Below are positions 21,660 to 30,673 of a stretch of DNA of 64,000 nucleotides, in pieces. The stretch lies in the NCBI RefSeq assembly GCF_016722765.1, contig NZ_JAEQND010000003.1:62001-126000 (forward strand), in the 5' to 3' direction. The stretch comes from Ramlibacter alkalitolerans (lineage in GTDB: Bacteria > Pseudomonadota > Gammaproteobacteria > Burkholderiales > Burkholderiaceae_C). The notes beneath the pieces are model-generated. The model was not told the origin of the DNA and searched no databases. It worked only from the letters and a program-made list of their open reading frames with translations. A program made the position numbers and the translations under genes. Within the stretch, counting starts at the first letter, position 1, and each line of letters starts with the position of its first letter.

Positions 21660-23441
21660 TCACACGATGTCCCAGCGCAGCATCATGGCGTGGTCTTCGT
21701 GCGTGAGGTTGTGGCAGTGCATCATGTACTTGCCGTTGAAGTCCCGGAAGCGCATGAAGACGCGCACGGTCATCCGCTCGCCGACCACGTAGACATCCTT
21801 GCGCCCGCGCTCGATCGGGGGGATCGCGACGGGCACGCCCGCGACCGTCTTGCTCAGGATGCGCCCTTCCTCGAAGTGGATGTGCACCGGGTGCTGCCAG
21901 CCGTCGTCGATGTTGGACAGCTCCCAGATCTCGCCGCTGCCGCGCCGCGGCGAAGCGGCCGGCTCGAACACGTTGAAGAAACGGCCGTTGACCGCCCACA
22001 TGCCGCCCGAGCGCTCGAACTTGAAGCGGCGCACCGGCAGCGTCGCCAGCTCCGCGTCGCTGGGCAGGGGGCGCAGGGGACGCAGCACGGCGGGCACCTG
22101 GCTCATGTCGGGCTCGGGCGGGTTGCGGTCGACCACGATCTTCAGCGCGCGGGTGCCGGGGGCCACGACCTTCTCGGGCCGCCGCGTCGTGTTCTGCACC
22201 AGCATGTTCACGATGAACAGCTCGGTGCCGAGCGGGAAGCGCGCGAAGTCGATCACGATGTCGGTGCGCTCCGCCGGTGCGATCCGCACGCCGAGCTGGT
22301 TGGCGAGCGGGTTGGGCAGCAGGTTGCCGTCGTGGGAGATCACGGTGTACGGGTAGACGCTGCTGCCGGCCCGGTTCTGCAGGTACAGCTCGAAGAAGCG
22401 CGTCGGCCCCGTGTTCAGCAGGCGGAAGCGGTACTTGCGGCGGGCCACGCGCAGCACCGGCTCGATCTTGCCGTTGACCAGCAGCTTGTCGCCCAGCACA
22501 CCCTCGGGATTCAGCTGGTCGAAGGTCATGCGGCCATCGACGTCGAAGCGGCGGTCGGCGAAGGTGAGCGGGTAGTCGTAGGCGCCGCTCGGCAGCCGCA
22601 GGCCGGACTGTTCGCTGCCCGAGTCGAGCTCGTCGTAGATGTTGTAGCGACCGGAGAGGCCCTTGAGCACGTTGGGGGCCGTCATGCCCTCGGTGTGGTC
22701 GTGATAGAACAGCGAGCCGAGGGCCTCGCGCGGGTCCCCGATGCCGCCGAATTCATCGATGCCGGCGTACAGGTTGGGCCAGAAGTGGTCCTTGAAGGCG
22801 CCCGGGCCATTGAGCGTCGGGCCCTTCTTCGCGGGGCTGAAGTAGTCGCCGGCGTAGCCGTCGCTCTCCGAAGGCGTGTGCAGGTTGTGCAGGTGGGTGC
22901 TGATCTCCGGCGAGCCGAAGCCGGTGGAGAACGCCGGCAGCGCATTGCGGATGCGGCACAGGATGGGCGTGCCGTAGCGTGCATGGATGGTCGGCCCGGG
23001 CGTCGTCGCGCCCGGCGTGTTGCCCTCGAAGCCCCAGATCGGCTGCGGCGGGTAGTACGGGTTGTCGCCGTTGAAGCGCCAGGCGGGGTTCTCCCTGGCC
23101 GTCAGCTGGTACTGCACCGGCGTGCCCGCAGGGCCGCCGGGCCCGGTCAGCTCCTCGTAGCGCTGGTGCGCCACGCGCCCGCATTCGCCGCCGGCCGCAT
23201 TGGCCAGCAGGGTGGGCGCCGGGCTGAGCGCGAAGGGTGCGGGCGCCAGCGGAGTGTCCTGCAGCGGCAGTTCCTCCGCCCAGGGGGTGGTCGGCGGGCT
23301 CGGCGGCAGCACCAGCACCTGCGCTTGCGCCTTGCGCTGCACCATCAGCAGGGGGGCTGCCGCAGCAGAGGCCGTCAGCAGCGACCGGCGCGTGATCCCC
23401 TTGGGGGCGGCCCGGTCGGCATGTTCGTTGGCTTGTGCCAT
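21660..23441 (-). CDS. Tat-exported multicopper oxidase (laccase-like)
   Basis: This is a 593-aa periplasmic multicopper oxidase that should oxidise phenolic or metal substrates and reduce O2 to water. The N-terminus has a twin-arginine signal (KGITRRSLLTASAAAAP). All four copper-binding blocks are present: THLHNLHTPSESDG, FYHDHTEG, HPVHIHFEEG, and HCHNLTHEDHAMM near the C-terminus, which holds the Cys-His electron bridge and the Met axial ligand. It resembles the CotA/bilirubin-oxidase-like group; the substrate is unknown. GAGGAGAAA precedes the ATG. The SCO1-like gene follows and a small Cys-rich ORF precedes it. Confidence 0.93.
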   Translation of the reverse strand: MAQANEHADRAAPKGITRRSLLTASAAAAPLLMVQRKAQAQVLVLPPSPPTTPWAEELPLQDTPLAPAPFALSPAPTLLANAAGGECGRVAHQRYEELTGPGGPAGTPVQYQLTARENPAWRFNGDNPYYPPQPIWGFEGNTPGATTPGPTIHARYGTPILCRIRNALPAFSTGFGSPEISTHLHNLHTPSESDGYAGDYFSPAKKGPTLNGPGAFKDHFWPNLYAGIDEFGGIGDPREALGSLFYHDHTEGMTAPNVLKGLSGRYNIYDELDSGSEQSGLRLPSGAYDYPLTFADRRFDVDGRMTFDQLNPEGVLGDKLLVNGKIEPVLRVARRKYRFRLLNTGPTRFFELYLQNRAGSSVYPYTVISHDGNLLPNPLANQLGVRIAPAERTDIVIDFARFPLGTELFIVNMLVQNTTRRPEKVVAPGTRALKIVVDRNPPEPDMSQVPAVLRPLRPLPSDAELATLPVRRFKFERSGGMWAVNGRFFNVFEPAASPRRGSGEIWELSNIDDGWQHPVHIHFEEGRILSKTVAGVPVAIPPIERGRKDVYVVGERMTVRVFMRFRDFNGKYMMHCHNLTHEDHAMMLRWDIV

Positions 23442-23630
23442 GTCTTTCTCCTCGTCCGGTGAAAGGGCGGATCGGTCGATTCACATCTGCAGGAAATCGC
23501 GGGCGCGGCGGCCCGGCAGGCGCGCCTTGCTGCGGCCTCGAGGGGCCAGGGCAAAGCGAGTCCGCGCCGGCCCCGCGGGGGCAAGCAGGCGGCCGGACCG
23601 GGCGGTCCGGCGGTGATCAGCAGAAGTGAC

Positions 23631-23939
23631 TTACGGTCGAGCCGACCGGCGGCATGGACGCCAGGTTCGATCGCCGACCATGGGAGCAGCGCTTGCCGGC
23701 AGAGCCACGGGGAAGGGCTGCGGCGAAGCGAGCCGGTGCAGGATCCACCACGCCGGGCAACCCGGATCGACGGGCGGGCAGGACGCTGCGAGCGGGTCGC
23801 AGCCCGGGGCCGTGCCCGGGCACACGGTGCCGGCGTCGGCCTTCGGTCGGTAGGAGCCGCGGTACGGGTCGCTGTCCCGCTGCTTGACGACACGCGTCTT
23901 GGCCAGCGACTCCACTAACGATGCCTGTTCGATCTGCAT
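23631..23939 (-). CDS. Small Cys/Pro-rich protein upstream of the multicopper oxidase
   Basis: I do not recognise this 102-aa product. Translation support is good: GGAGG lies 7 nt before the ATG at 23939, and the first 65 codons have the strongly GC-biased third positions of genuine genes here. There is no signal peptide. The N-terminal 38 residues are polar (QIEQASLVESLAKTRVVKQR), followed by a segment with four regularly placed Cys (VCPGTAPGC, then ASCPPVDPGC). Third-position bias drops after residue 67, so the C-terminus may be frayed or frameshifted. The layout of polar leader plus Cys-rich core, ahead of copper genes, suggests a metal-binding or modified peptide; this is inference only. 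Confidence 0.6.
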   Translation of the reverse strand: MQIEQASLVESLAKTRVVKQRDSDPYRGSYRPKADAGTVCPGTAPGCDPLAASCPPVDPGCPAWWILHRLASPQPFPVALPASAAPMVGDRTWRPCRRSARP

Positions 23940-24539
23940 TTCTCCACCTCCAAGGCGAGCTGTTCTGGCGCTCGACCCTCAAAATTGCCGTTCTGACGAC
24001 TCGTCCGGTGTTCTAGGTGTTGGGGTGGCCGGTAGCGAATTCCTCCGATCACTTGCATTTGGTAATCGGTAGGAAAGCTTATAGATGCCCACATTGGTGG
24101 TATTCCAGATATGATGCAAAAAGTTACACTTAAGGTATCCGGTTGCATACGAAGCAAAAAATGCGGTCCATCGTGTTAACCCGACAGATCCACCGCACGT
24201 GCCCAAAGCTGGGCAAAGGCCAGCATCCATGCGGGTTCCAGTCTCATTCATGGACGCGAAATGTTGGCCGGGCGGCATTCCTACCGTGAACCCTTCAACG
24301 AGCTGACTTCGTCCGAAGGGATGAGAATCGATCCGGATGAGCGGCTGAGCGACACTAGCGAAATGCTTAACCATCAGACGTAGTACTTCCACTCGACCAT
24401 GGGGGTACTGGCGGCAGGTGGTGCGGCCGCGACGACGACTGTCACACTAGCGCCTGCGCAGCGCGGCGTGGGATCGTGTCGTACAGCACGCCGGGTGCCG
24501 CGCCTATGGAACGCGTCGCAAAAATGCAGGGTTCGCGCG
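23940..24539. other. Long AT-richer intergenic region with no supported gene
   Basis: About 600 bp between the small Cys-rich ORF and the ftsH promoter region hold no convincing gene. Base composition is unlike the rest of the window; for example 24061-24120 has 25 G/C of 60. Open frames here (for instance 23979-24392 on the minus strand) lack ribosome-binding sites and codon bias. The promoter of the minus-strand copper cassette should lie in the right-hand part of this stretch, but I see no convincing -35/-10 pair. Confidence 0.6.
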
Positions 24540-24567
24540 CTTGAAACCCCTAGAATGGGCTTCACTT
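24540..24567 (+). promoter_or_regulatory. Possible heat-shock (sigma-32-like) promoter of ftsH
   Basis: CTTGAAA at 24540-24546 matches the sigma-32 -35 consensus exactly. Thirteen bases later CTTCACTT matches the CCCCATNT -10 box only in part. ftsH is under heat-shock control in E. coli, which fits, but the -10 match is weak. TAGAAT at 24551-24556 could serve a housekeeping promoter instead. Confidence 0.35.
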
Positions 24568-24616
24568 GGCACCTGTAGATGGGCTATATGGGCGCAGACC
24601 GCCCCGGAGACTCAGT

Positions 24617-26524
24617 TTGAACAATCAGTGGTTTTCCAAGATCGCCGTCTGGCTGGTGATCGCACTGGTGCTTTTCACCGTATTCAAGCAGTTCGATACC
24701 CGTGGCGCCGCTGGCGCGTCCGTCGTGGGCTACTCGGACTTCCTCGAGCAGGTGCGAAACAAGCAGATCAAGAACGCGGTGATCCAGGAGGGCCAGGGCG
24801 GCACCGAGATCGTGGCCATCACCAACGATGACCGCAAGGTGCGCACCACCGCCACCTACCTCGATCGCGGGCTGATCGGCGACCTGATCAACAGCGGCGT
24901 CAAGTTCGACGTCAAGCCGCGCGAGGAAGGCTCGCTGCTCATGACGCTGCTCGTGAGCTGGGGCCCGATGCTGCTGCTGATCGGCGTGTGGATCTACTTC
25001 ATGCGGCAGATGCAGGGCGGCGGCAAGGGCGGCGCCTTCAGCTTCGGCAAGAGCAAGGCCCGCATGCTCGACGAGAGCAGCAACCAGATCACCTTCACCG
25101 ACGTCGCGGGTTGCGACGAGGCCAAGGAAGAAGTCAAGGAAGTGGTCGACTTCCTGAAGGACCCGCAGAAATTCCAGAAGCTCGGGGGCCGCATCCCGCG
25201 CGGCCTGCTGCTCGTCGGCCCTCCCGGCACCGGCAAGACCTTGCTCGCCAAGGCCATCGCCGGCGAAGCCAAGGTGCCATTCTTCTCGATCTCCGGCTCC
25301 GACTTCGTCGAGATGTTCGTCGGCGTGGGCGCGGCCCGCGTGCGCGACATGTTCGAGAACGCGAAGAAGAACGCCCCCTGCATCATCTTCATCGATGAAA
25401 TCGACGCCGTCGGCCGCCAGCGCGGCGCCGGTCTCGGCGGCGGCAACGACGAGCGCGAGCAGACCCTCAACCAGATGCTGGTCGAGATGGACGGCTTCGA
25501 GACCAACCTCGGCGTGATCGTGATCGCCGCGACCAACCGCCCCGACATCCTGGACGCCGCGTTGCTGCGGCCCGGCCGCTTCGACCGCCAGGTCTACGTC
25601 ACGCTGCCGGACATCCGCGGCCGCGAGCAGATCCTGAACGTGCACATGCGCAAGATCCCGATCGGCCAGGACGTGAACGCCGCGATCATCGCGCGCGGCA
25701 CGCCGGGCATGTCGGGCGCCGACCTCGCCAACCTCTGCAACGAGGCCGCCCTGATGGCCGCCCGCCGCAGCGCCCGCGTGGTGGAGATGCAGGACTTCGA
25801 GAAGGCCAAGGACAAGATCATCATGGGCCCGGAGCGCAAGTCCATGGTGATGCCGGAAGAGGAACGCCGCAACACCGCGTACCACGAGGCCGGCCACGCC
25901 ATCATCGGCAAGCTGCTGCCCAAGTGCGACCCGGTGCACAAGGTCACCATCATCCCGCGCGGCCGCGCCCTGGGCGTGACGATGAGCCTGCCCGAGAAGG
26001 ACCGCTACAGCTACGACCGCGACTACATGCTGAACCAGATCGCGATGCTGTTCGGCGGCCGGATCGCGGAAGAGGTCTTCATGAACCAGATGACGACGGG
26101 CGCTTCGAACGACTTCGAGCGCGCCACGCACCTGGCGCGCGACATGGTGATGCGCTACGGCATGTCCGATGCGCTGGGGCCGATGGTCTACGCCGAAAAC
26201 GAGGGCGAGGTGTTCCTCGGCCGCTCGGTGACCAAGACGACCAACATCTCCGAGCAGACCATGCAGAAGGTCGACCTGGAGGTGCGCCGCATCATCGACG
26301 AGCAGTACGCACTGGCCCGCAAGCTGATCGAGGACCACAGCGACAAGATGCACATGATGGCCAAGTCGCTGCTCGAATGGGAAACCATCGACGCCGAGCA
26401 GATCGACGACATCATGGCCGGCCGCGAGCCGCGTCCGCCCAAGGACTTCGTGCCGCGCACGCCGCACGGTGGCGGCTCCGCCGGCCCGACGACAGGGGCG
26501 GACCCGGCGCCCAACGCGGCGTAA
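24617..26524 (+). CDS. ftsH: ATP-dependent zinc metalloprotease FtsH
   Basis: FtsH is the essential membrane-anchored AAA+ protease that degrades misfolded membrane proteins and regulators such as LpxC. The product is 635 aa from the TTG at 24617, which has GGAGA 6 nt upstream and yields the standard N-terminus ([13 protein letters not shown]). Two membrane segments (residues 6-22 and 100-122) flank a periplasmic domain. The AAA domain has Walker A GPPGTGKT, Walker [12 protein letters not shown] and the second region of homology [20 protein letters not shown]. The zinc site is [10 protein letters not shown]. No ATG offers a better start. Confidence 0.97.
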   Translation: MNNQWFSKIAVWLVIALVLFTVFKQFDTRGAAGASVVGYSDFLEQVRNKQIKNAVIQEGQGGTEIVAITNDDRKVRTTATYLDRGLIGDLINSGVKFDVKPREEGSLLMTLLVSWGPMLLLIGVWIYFMRQMQGGGKGGAFSFGKSKARMLDESSNQITFTDVAGCDEAKEEVKEVVDFLKDPQKFQKLGGRIPRGLLLVGPPGTGKTLLAKAIAGEAKVPFFSISGSDFVEMFVGVGAARVRDMFENAKKNAPCIIFIDEIDAVGRQRGAGLGGGNDEREQTLNQMLVEMDGFETNLGVIVIAATNRPDILDAALLRPGRFDRQVYVTLPDIRGREQILNVHMRKIPIGQDVNAAIIARGTPGMSGADLANLCNEAALMAARRSARVVEMQDFEKAKDKIIMGPERKSMVMPEEERRNTAYHEAGHAIIGKLLPKCDPVHKVTIIPRGRALGVTMSLPEKDRYSYDRDYMLNQIAMLFGGRIAEEVFMNQMTTGASNDFERATHLARDMVMRYGMSDALGPMVYAENEGEVFLGRSVTKTTNISEQTMQKVDLEVRRIIDEQYALARKLIEDHSDKMHMMAKSLLEWETIDAEQIDDIMAGREPRPPKDFVPRTPHGGGSAGPTTGADPAPNAA

Positions 26525-26544
26525 AATCCGCGTGAAGTGTTGAC

Positions 26545-26573
26545 GAAGGGGCCCCCGGGGCCCCTTTCCTTTT
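26545..26573 (+). terminator. Rho-independent terminator after ftsH
   Basis: AAGGGGCC and GGCCCCTT arms around a short C/G loop (26546-26566) are followed by TTTCCTTTT. It lies 21 nt past the ftsH stop and 26 nt ahead of folP, so folP-glmM probably have their own promoter or depend on read-through. Confidence 0.8.
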
Positions 26574-26598
26574 GGTCCCGTAGCGCACAATCCCGCCC

Positions 26599-27435
26599 AT
26601 GCAGTGGCAGACCGCCCGTTTCCTCCTGGACCTCGCGCAACCGAGGGTGATGGGGATCGTCAACGTCACGCCCGACTCGTTCTCCGATGGGGGGCGTTTC
26701 GTCAGCACGCGCAGGGCGCTGGAGCACTGCGAGGAACTGATCCGCCAGGGCGCCGACATCCTCGACATCGGCGGCGAATCCTCGCGTCCGGGCACGGCGC
26801 CCGTGCCGCTGGACGAGGAGCGTGCCCGCGTGATGCCGGTGGTGCGCGAGGCCGTGCGACTGGGCGTGCCGCTCTCCGTCGACACCTACAAGCCGGAGGT
26901 GATGCAGGAGGCGCTGGACCTCGGCGCCGACATCATCAACGACATCTGGGCGCTGCAGCGGCCCGACGCCATCGGCGTGGTGGCGAACCATCCGGCCTGC
27001 GGCGTGTGCCTGATGCACATGCACGGCGAGCCGCAGACCATGCAGCGCTCGCCCATGCAGGGCGATGCGGTGCCGCAGGTGCGCGAGTTCCTGCGCCTGC
27101 GCAGCGAGGCGCTGCGGCAGCGCGGCGTCTCGGTCACGCGCATCGCATGGGACCCGGGCATCGGCTTCGGCAAGACGGTCGAACAGAATTTCGCGCTGCT
27201 GGCGCGCCAGCGCGAACTGCTGCACGACGGATACCCGCTGCTGGCGGGATGGTCGCGCAAGTCCTCGCTCGGTTCGGTGACGGGCGCGGCGGTGCAGGAG
27301 CGGCTGGTGCCCAGCGTGGCAGCGGCCTTGCTGGCAGTGGAGCGCGGCGCCCGCATCGTGCGCGTGCACGACGTGCGCGAGACGGTGGCAGCGCTGAAGG
27401 TCTGGGCCGCGGTCCAATCCGCGCCCGGCCCATGA
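26599..27435 (+). CDS. folP: Dihydropteroate synthase
   Basis: FolP joins p-aminobenzoate to hydroxymethyl-dihydropterin pyrophosphate in folate synthesis and is the sulfonamide target. The 278-aa TIM-barrel protein has [46 protein letters not shown] and the C-terminal [12 protein letters not shown], which together cover the pterin and pABA binding residues. The position after ftsH and before glmM is the conserved gamma/betaproteobacterial order. Confidence 0.98.
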   Translation: MQWQTARFLLDLAQPRVMGIVNVTPDSFSDGGRFVSTRRALEHCEELIRQGADILDIGGESSRPGTAPVPLDEERARVMPVVREAVRLGVPLSVDTYKPEVMQEALDLGADIINDIWALQRPDAIGVVANHPACGVCLMHMHGEPQTMQRSPMQGDAVPQVREFLRLRSEALRQRGVSVTRIAWDPGIGFGKTVEQNFALLARQRELLHDGYPLLAGWSRKSSLGSVTGAAVQERLVPSVAAALLAVERGARIVRVHDVRETVAALKVWAAVQSAPGP

Positions 27436-27457
27436 CAAGCAGTACAGGGAGCATGAC

Positions 27458-28792
27458 ATGAGCAGAACGTATTTCGGCACCGACGGCATCCGCGGCACGG
27501 TGGGCGAACCCCCGATCACCCCCGACTTCGTGCTGCGCCTCGCGCACGCGGTGGGCCGCGTCCTCAAGCGCGCCGAAGACCGGCCCACGGTGCTGATCGG
27601 CAAGGACACGCGCATCTCCGGCTACATGCTGGAAAGCGCGCTCGAGTCCGGCTTCAACTCCGCCGGCGTCGACGTCGTGCTGCTCGGCCCCTTGCCGACG
27701 CCCGGCGTGGCCTACCTCACGCGCGCGCAACGTGCGAGCCTGGGCGTGGTGATCAGCGCCAGCCACAATCCGTATCCCGACAACGGCATCAAGTTCTTCA
27801 GCGCCCAGGGCACCAAGCTGCCGGACCAGTGGGAAGCCGACGTCGAGGCCGCCTTGCTGGAAAAGCCGCAGTGGGCCGACTCCGCCACGCTGGGCAAGGC
27901 CCGCCGCCTGGACGACGCCGCCGGCCGCTACATCGAGTTCTGCAAGGGCACCTTCGCCCACGAACTCACGCTCAAGGGCATGCGCATCGCCGTCGATTCC
28001 GCGCACGGCGCGGCGTACCACATCGCTCCCAAGGTGTTCCACGAACTCGGAGCCGAGGTGTTCTGCATCGGCTGTGCGCCCGACGGCCTGAACATCAACG
28101 ACAAGGTCGGTGCCACCCATCCCGAGGCGCTGGCGAGCGCCGTGCGTGCGAACCGCGCGGACTTCGGCATCGCCCTCGACGGCGACGCCGATCGCCTGCA
28201 GGTGATCGACTCCACCGGCCGCCTGTTCAACGGCGACGAACTGCTGTACCTGATGGTGATGGACCGCATCGCCCAGGGCCAGCGCGTGCCGGGTGCCGTC
28301 GGCACGCTCATGACCAACATGGCGGTGGAGGTCGCGCTGAAGGAGCACGACGTCGAGTTCGTGCGCGCCAAGGTCGGCGACCGCTACGTGCTGGAAGAAC
28401 TCGAGAAGCGCGGCTGGTTGCTGGGCGGCGAAGGCTCCGGCCACCTGCTGGCGCTGGACAAGCACACCACCGGCGACGGCCTGATCAGCGCATTGCAGGT
28501 GCTCAAGGCCGTCGCGCGCAGTGGCAAGTCGCTCGCGCAGTTGCTGGAGGGCGTGCAACTCTTCCCGCAGACGCTGATCAACGTGCGCCTGCAGCCCGGG
28601 CAGGACTGGAAGAAGAACGAGCGCCTCGACACCGAGTGCGAGAGCCTGCGCCGCGAGCTCGATGGCTCCGGCCGCGTCCTGATCCGCGCCAGCGGCACCG
28701 AGCCAGTGCTGCGCGTGATGGTGGAAGCGCGCGACGAACAGGCCGCCAAGCGCGGCGCGGAGCGCCTCGCCGAAGCCGTCCGGGCGGGTTGA
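27458..28792 (+). CDS. glmM: Phosphoglucosamine mutase
   Basis: GlmM interconverts glucosamine 6- and 1-phosphate on the way to UDP-GlcNAc, the substrate of lpxA and of peptidoglycan synthesis. The 444-aa protein shows FGTDGIRG at the N-terminus, the phosphoserine loop [12 protein letters not shown], the metal-binding LDGDADRLQ, the sugar-binding GEGSGH and the C-terminal phosphate-binding [19 protein letters not shown] precedes the ATG. Folate and cell-wall precursor genes thus share this block with ftsH. Confidence 0.98.
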   Translation: MSRTYFGTDGIRGTVGEPPITPDFVLRLAHAVGRVLKRAEDRPTVLIGKDTRISGYMLESALESGFNSAGVDVVLLGPLPTPGVAYLTRAQRASLGVVISASHNPYPDNGIKFFSAQGTKLPDQWEADVEAALLEKPQWADSATLGKARRLDDAAGRYIEFCKGTFAHELTLKGMRIAVDSAHGAAYHIAPKVFHELGAEVFCIGCAPDGLNINDKVGATHPEALASAVRANRADFGIALDGDADRLQVIDSTGRLFNGDELLYLMVMDRIAQGQRVPGAVGTLMTNMAVEVALKEHDVEFVRAKVGDRYVLEELEKRGWLLGGEGSGHLLALDKHTTGDGLISALQVLKAVARSGKSLAQLLEGVQLFPQTLINVRLQPGQDWKKNERLDTECESLRRELDGSGRVLIRASGTEPVLRVMVEARDEQAAKRGAERLAEAVRAG

Positions 28793-28959
28793 AGCGGCGC
28801 CGGCAACAAGAACCTGTTGTTCCGCGACCACCATTTCGCCCCACCTTGGAGCCGGCCGATCCGGCCGTTGGTGCCGATCTGCGGTGAGTACGTCGCGCCG
28901 CAGCCACATAGGTAATCTTTCACTGGGCAGAGGCTTTGCGCTGGGTCTACATTGAACCC

Positions 28960-29448
28960 ATGCGCTCCGCTTCCACCCTCCTGCCACGCTGTTCCAGCCT
29001 CGCCGCCGCGGCGTGCCTGGCGTGTGGCTGCGCAGCCGTGCAGGCGCAGGCGCTCTCGGCCAACTACACGCTCACCGCGCCTTCCCTGATGGCGGAGCCG
29101 GAGGTCGTGCCGGTCTCGCCCCTGGCCGCCTGGGGGCCGGTGCGCCTCTCGGGCGCCCGCTCGGGCAGCGGCAGCGGGCTGTCGCTGGAAGCGGGCGAGA
29201 ACTGGTTCGCCCGTGCCGGCCTCGGCCGCAGCCTCGAAGGCGACGCCCTGAGCCTCGGTGGCGGCTACCGCTTCACCAGCGGCGAAGCGCTCTCCATGAC
29301 GGTCACGCGCCAGCTCGGGCAGGAACGCCTGGGCCTCGCCGTGCGCTACGACTGGCGGCAGTCCTACCTGCGGCTGTCGTACGACCAGCCCCTGCGCACG
29401 CCCGGCGCCGTCGACCGCCTGCGCTTCTCGGCCGGCGTCCGCTTCTAA
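28960..29448 (+). CDS. Small exported protein, probable outer-membrane barrel fragment
   Basis: Function unknown. From the ATG at 28960 the product is 162 aa, with a signal peptide (MRSASTLLPRCSSLAAAACL) ending near AVQAQA. The mature part alternates hydrophobic and polar residues with Gly- and Ser-rich turns. Strands such as LSLGGGYRFTSGEALSM and LRLSYDQPL lead to a C-terminal SAGVRF. The terminal Phe and strand pattern are those of small outer-membrane beta-barrels. It is monocistronic between glmM and the pst operon. Confidence 0.7.
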   Translation: MRSASTLLPRCSSLAAAACLACGCAAVQAQALSANYTLTAPSLMAEPEVVPVSPLAAWGPVRLSGARSGSGSGLSLEAGENWFARAGLGRSLEGDALSLGGGYRFTSGEALSMTVTRQLGQERLGLAVRYDWRQSYLRLSYDQPLRTPGAVDRLRFSAGVRF

Positions 29449-29545
29449 GGCCTTCCTTCTCCACGTCGTCCCCGCGCTGGCGCGAGCCTGGCGCAGGGAT
29501 GCGCTTGCACTGCGCGTGAAGGCGCCCGGCCCGCCGCGGCGGCGA

Positions 29546-29578
29546 TGTCACGGGCCTGTCACGAACGCTCCCTAGAGT
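29546..29578 (+). promoter_or_regulatory. PhoB box and -10 of the pst-pho operon
   Basis: Two perfect TGTCACG repeats start at 29546 and 29557, an 11-bp period that matches the canonical PhoB direct-repeat site. A -10-like TAGAGT (29573-29578) follows the second repeat by 9 bp, the spacing at which PhoB replaces the -35 contact. pstS starts 35 nt downstream. This supports induction by phosphate starvation. Confidence 0.85.
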
Positions 29579-29612
29579 CCACGCAAGCACTTCCAACCCC
29601 GAAGGTGATTGC

Positions 29613-30650
29613 ATGAACTTCCGCATCCGCACGGCTTCCCTGGTCCTCGCCGGACTGGCGCTCGCCGGTGCCGCCGCCGCCCAGGACGTGACGGGCGCCG
29701 GCGCCAGCTTCCCCGCGCCGCTGTATGCCAAATGGGCGTCCGACTACCACAAGGCGACCGGTGCCCGCATCAACTACCAGTCGGTCGGCTCCGGCGCCGG
29801 CATCCAGCAGATCGAGGCCGGGACGGTGGACTTCGGCGCCTCCGACATGCCCTTGAAGGACGGGGAGCTCAAGGCCAGGGGCCTGGTGCAGTTCCCCACG
29901 GTGGTCGGCGGCGTGGTGCCGGTCGTGAACATCCCCGGGCTGGCGGCCGGGCAACTGCGCCTGAGCGGCCCGGTGCTGGCGGACATCTACCTGGGCAGGA
30001 TCGCGAAGTGGAGCGACCCGGCCCTCACCGCGCTCAATCCAGGCGTGAAGCTGCCGGATGCGCCGATTGCCGTCGTGCGCCGCGCCGACGGCTCGGGCAC
30101 CAGCTTCATCTTCACCAACTACCTGTCCAAGGTGAGCCCGGACTGGAAGGCGAAGGTGGGCGAGGGCACCGCCGTGAACTGGCCGACCGGCGCGGGTGGC
30201 AAGGGCAACGAGGGCGTCGCCGCCTTCGTACGCCGCCTGCCCAACTCCATCGGCTACGTGGAATACGCGTACGTGAAGCAGAACAGGATGACCTACGCGC
30301 TGCTGCAGAACGCGGCCGGTCGCTTCGTGGCACCCGAGGACACGGCCTTCAAGGCGGCCGCCGCCGGCGCGGAGTGGGCGAAGACCTTCCACCAGATCCT
30401 CACCAACCAGCAGGGTGCCGACGCGTGGCCGATCACCGGCGCCACCTTCATCCTGATGCACAAGGCGCAGGAGAAGCCTGCGCAGGCCAGCGCCACGCTG
30501 AAGTTCTTCGAGTGGGCGTACCGCAACGGCGACAGGACGGCCGACGACCTGGACTACGTGCCGATGCCGGCGGCGGTGAAGGCCCAGGTGGAAAGGCTGT
30601 GGGCCACCGAGATCCGGGACGCGAGCGGCAAGTCCGCCGCTGCGAAGTAG
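29613..30650 (+). CDS. pstS: Phosphate ABC transporter substrate-binding protein
   Basis: PstS binds orthophosphate in the periplasm and hands it to PstCA. The 345-aa precursor has a signal peptide ending near GAAAAQ. The phosphate-binding loops are clear: GAGASFPAPLY, QSVGSGAGIQQI, DFGASDMPLK and RADGSGTSFIFTNYL. GAAGGTG precedes the ATG. A PhoB box lies upstream, and pstC follows after 23 nt. Confidence 0.97.
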   Translation: MNFRIRTASLVLAGLALAGAAAAQDVTGAGASFPAPLYAKWASDYHKATGARINYQSVGSGAGIQQIEAGTVDFGASDMPLKDGELKARGLVQFPTVVGGVVPVVNIPGLAAGQLRLSGPVLADIYLGRIAKWSDPALTALNPGVKLPDAPIAVVRRADGSGTSFIFTNYLSKVSPDWKAKVGEGTAVNWPTGAGGKGNEGVAAFVRRLPNSIGYVEYAYVKQNRMTYALLQNAAGRFVAPEDTAFKAAAAGAEWAKTFHQILTNQQGADAWPITGATFILMHKAQEKPAQASATLKFFEWAYRNGDRTADDLDYVPMPAAVKAQVERLWATEIRDASGKSAAAK

Positions 30651-30673
30651 GAAGAAGCTGTCCGTAACGCGGC

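Noticed and set aside
23979..24392. A 137-aa minus-strand ORF in the AT-rich gap
   Set aside because: There is no ribosome-binding site, no codon bias and no recognisable domain; it overlaps the region expected to hold the copper cassette's promoter.
24374..24565. A 63-aa minus-strand ORF ending MVEWKYYV in the gap before ftsH
   Set aside because: It starts with GTG without a ribosome-binding site, overlaps the ftsH promoter region, and only its last few codons show the local third-position bias.
28793..28935. Imperfect hairpin AACAAGAACCTGTTGTT after glmM as a terminator
   Set aside because: The stem is only about 5 bp and no T-run follows, so it is too weak to call.
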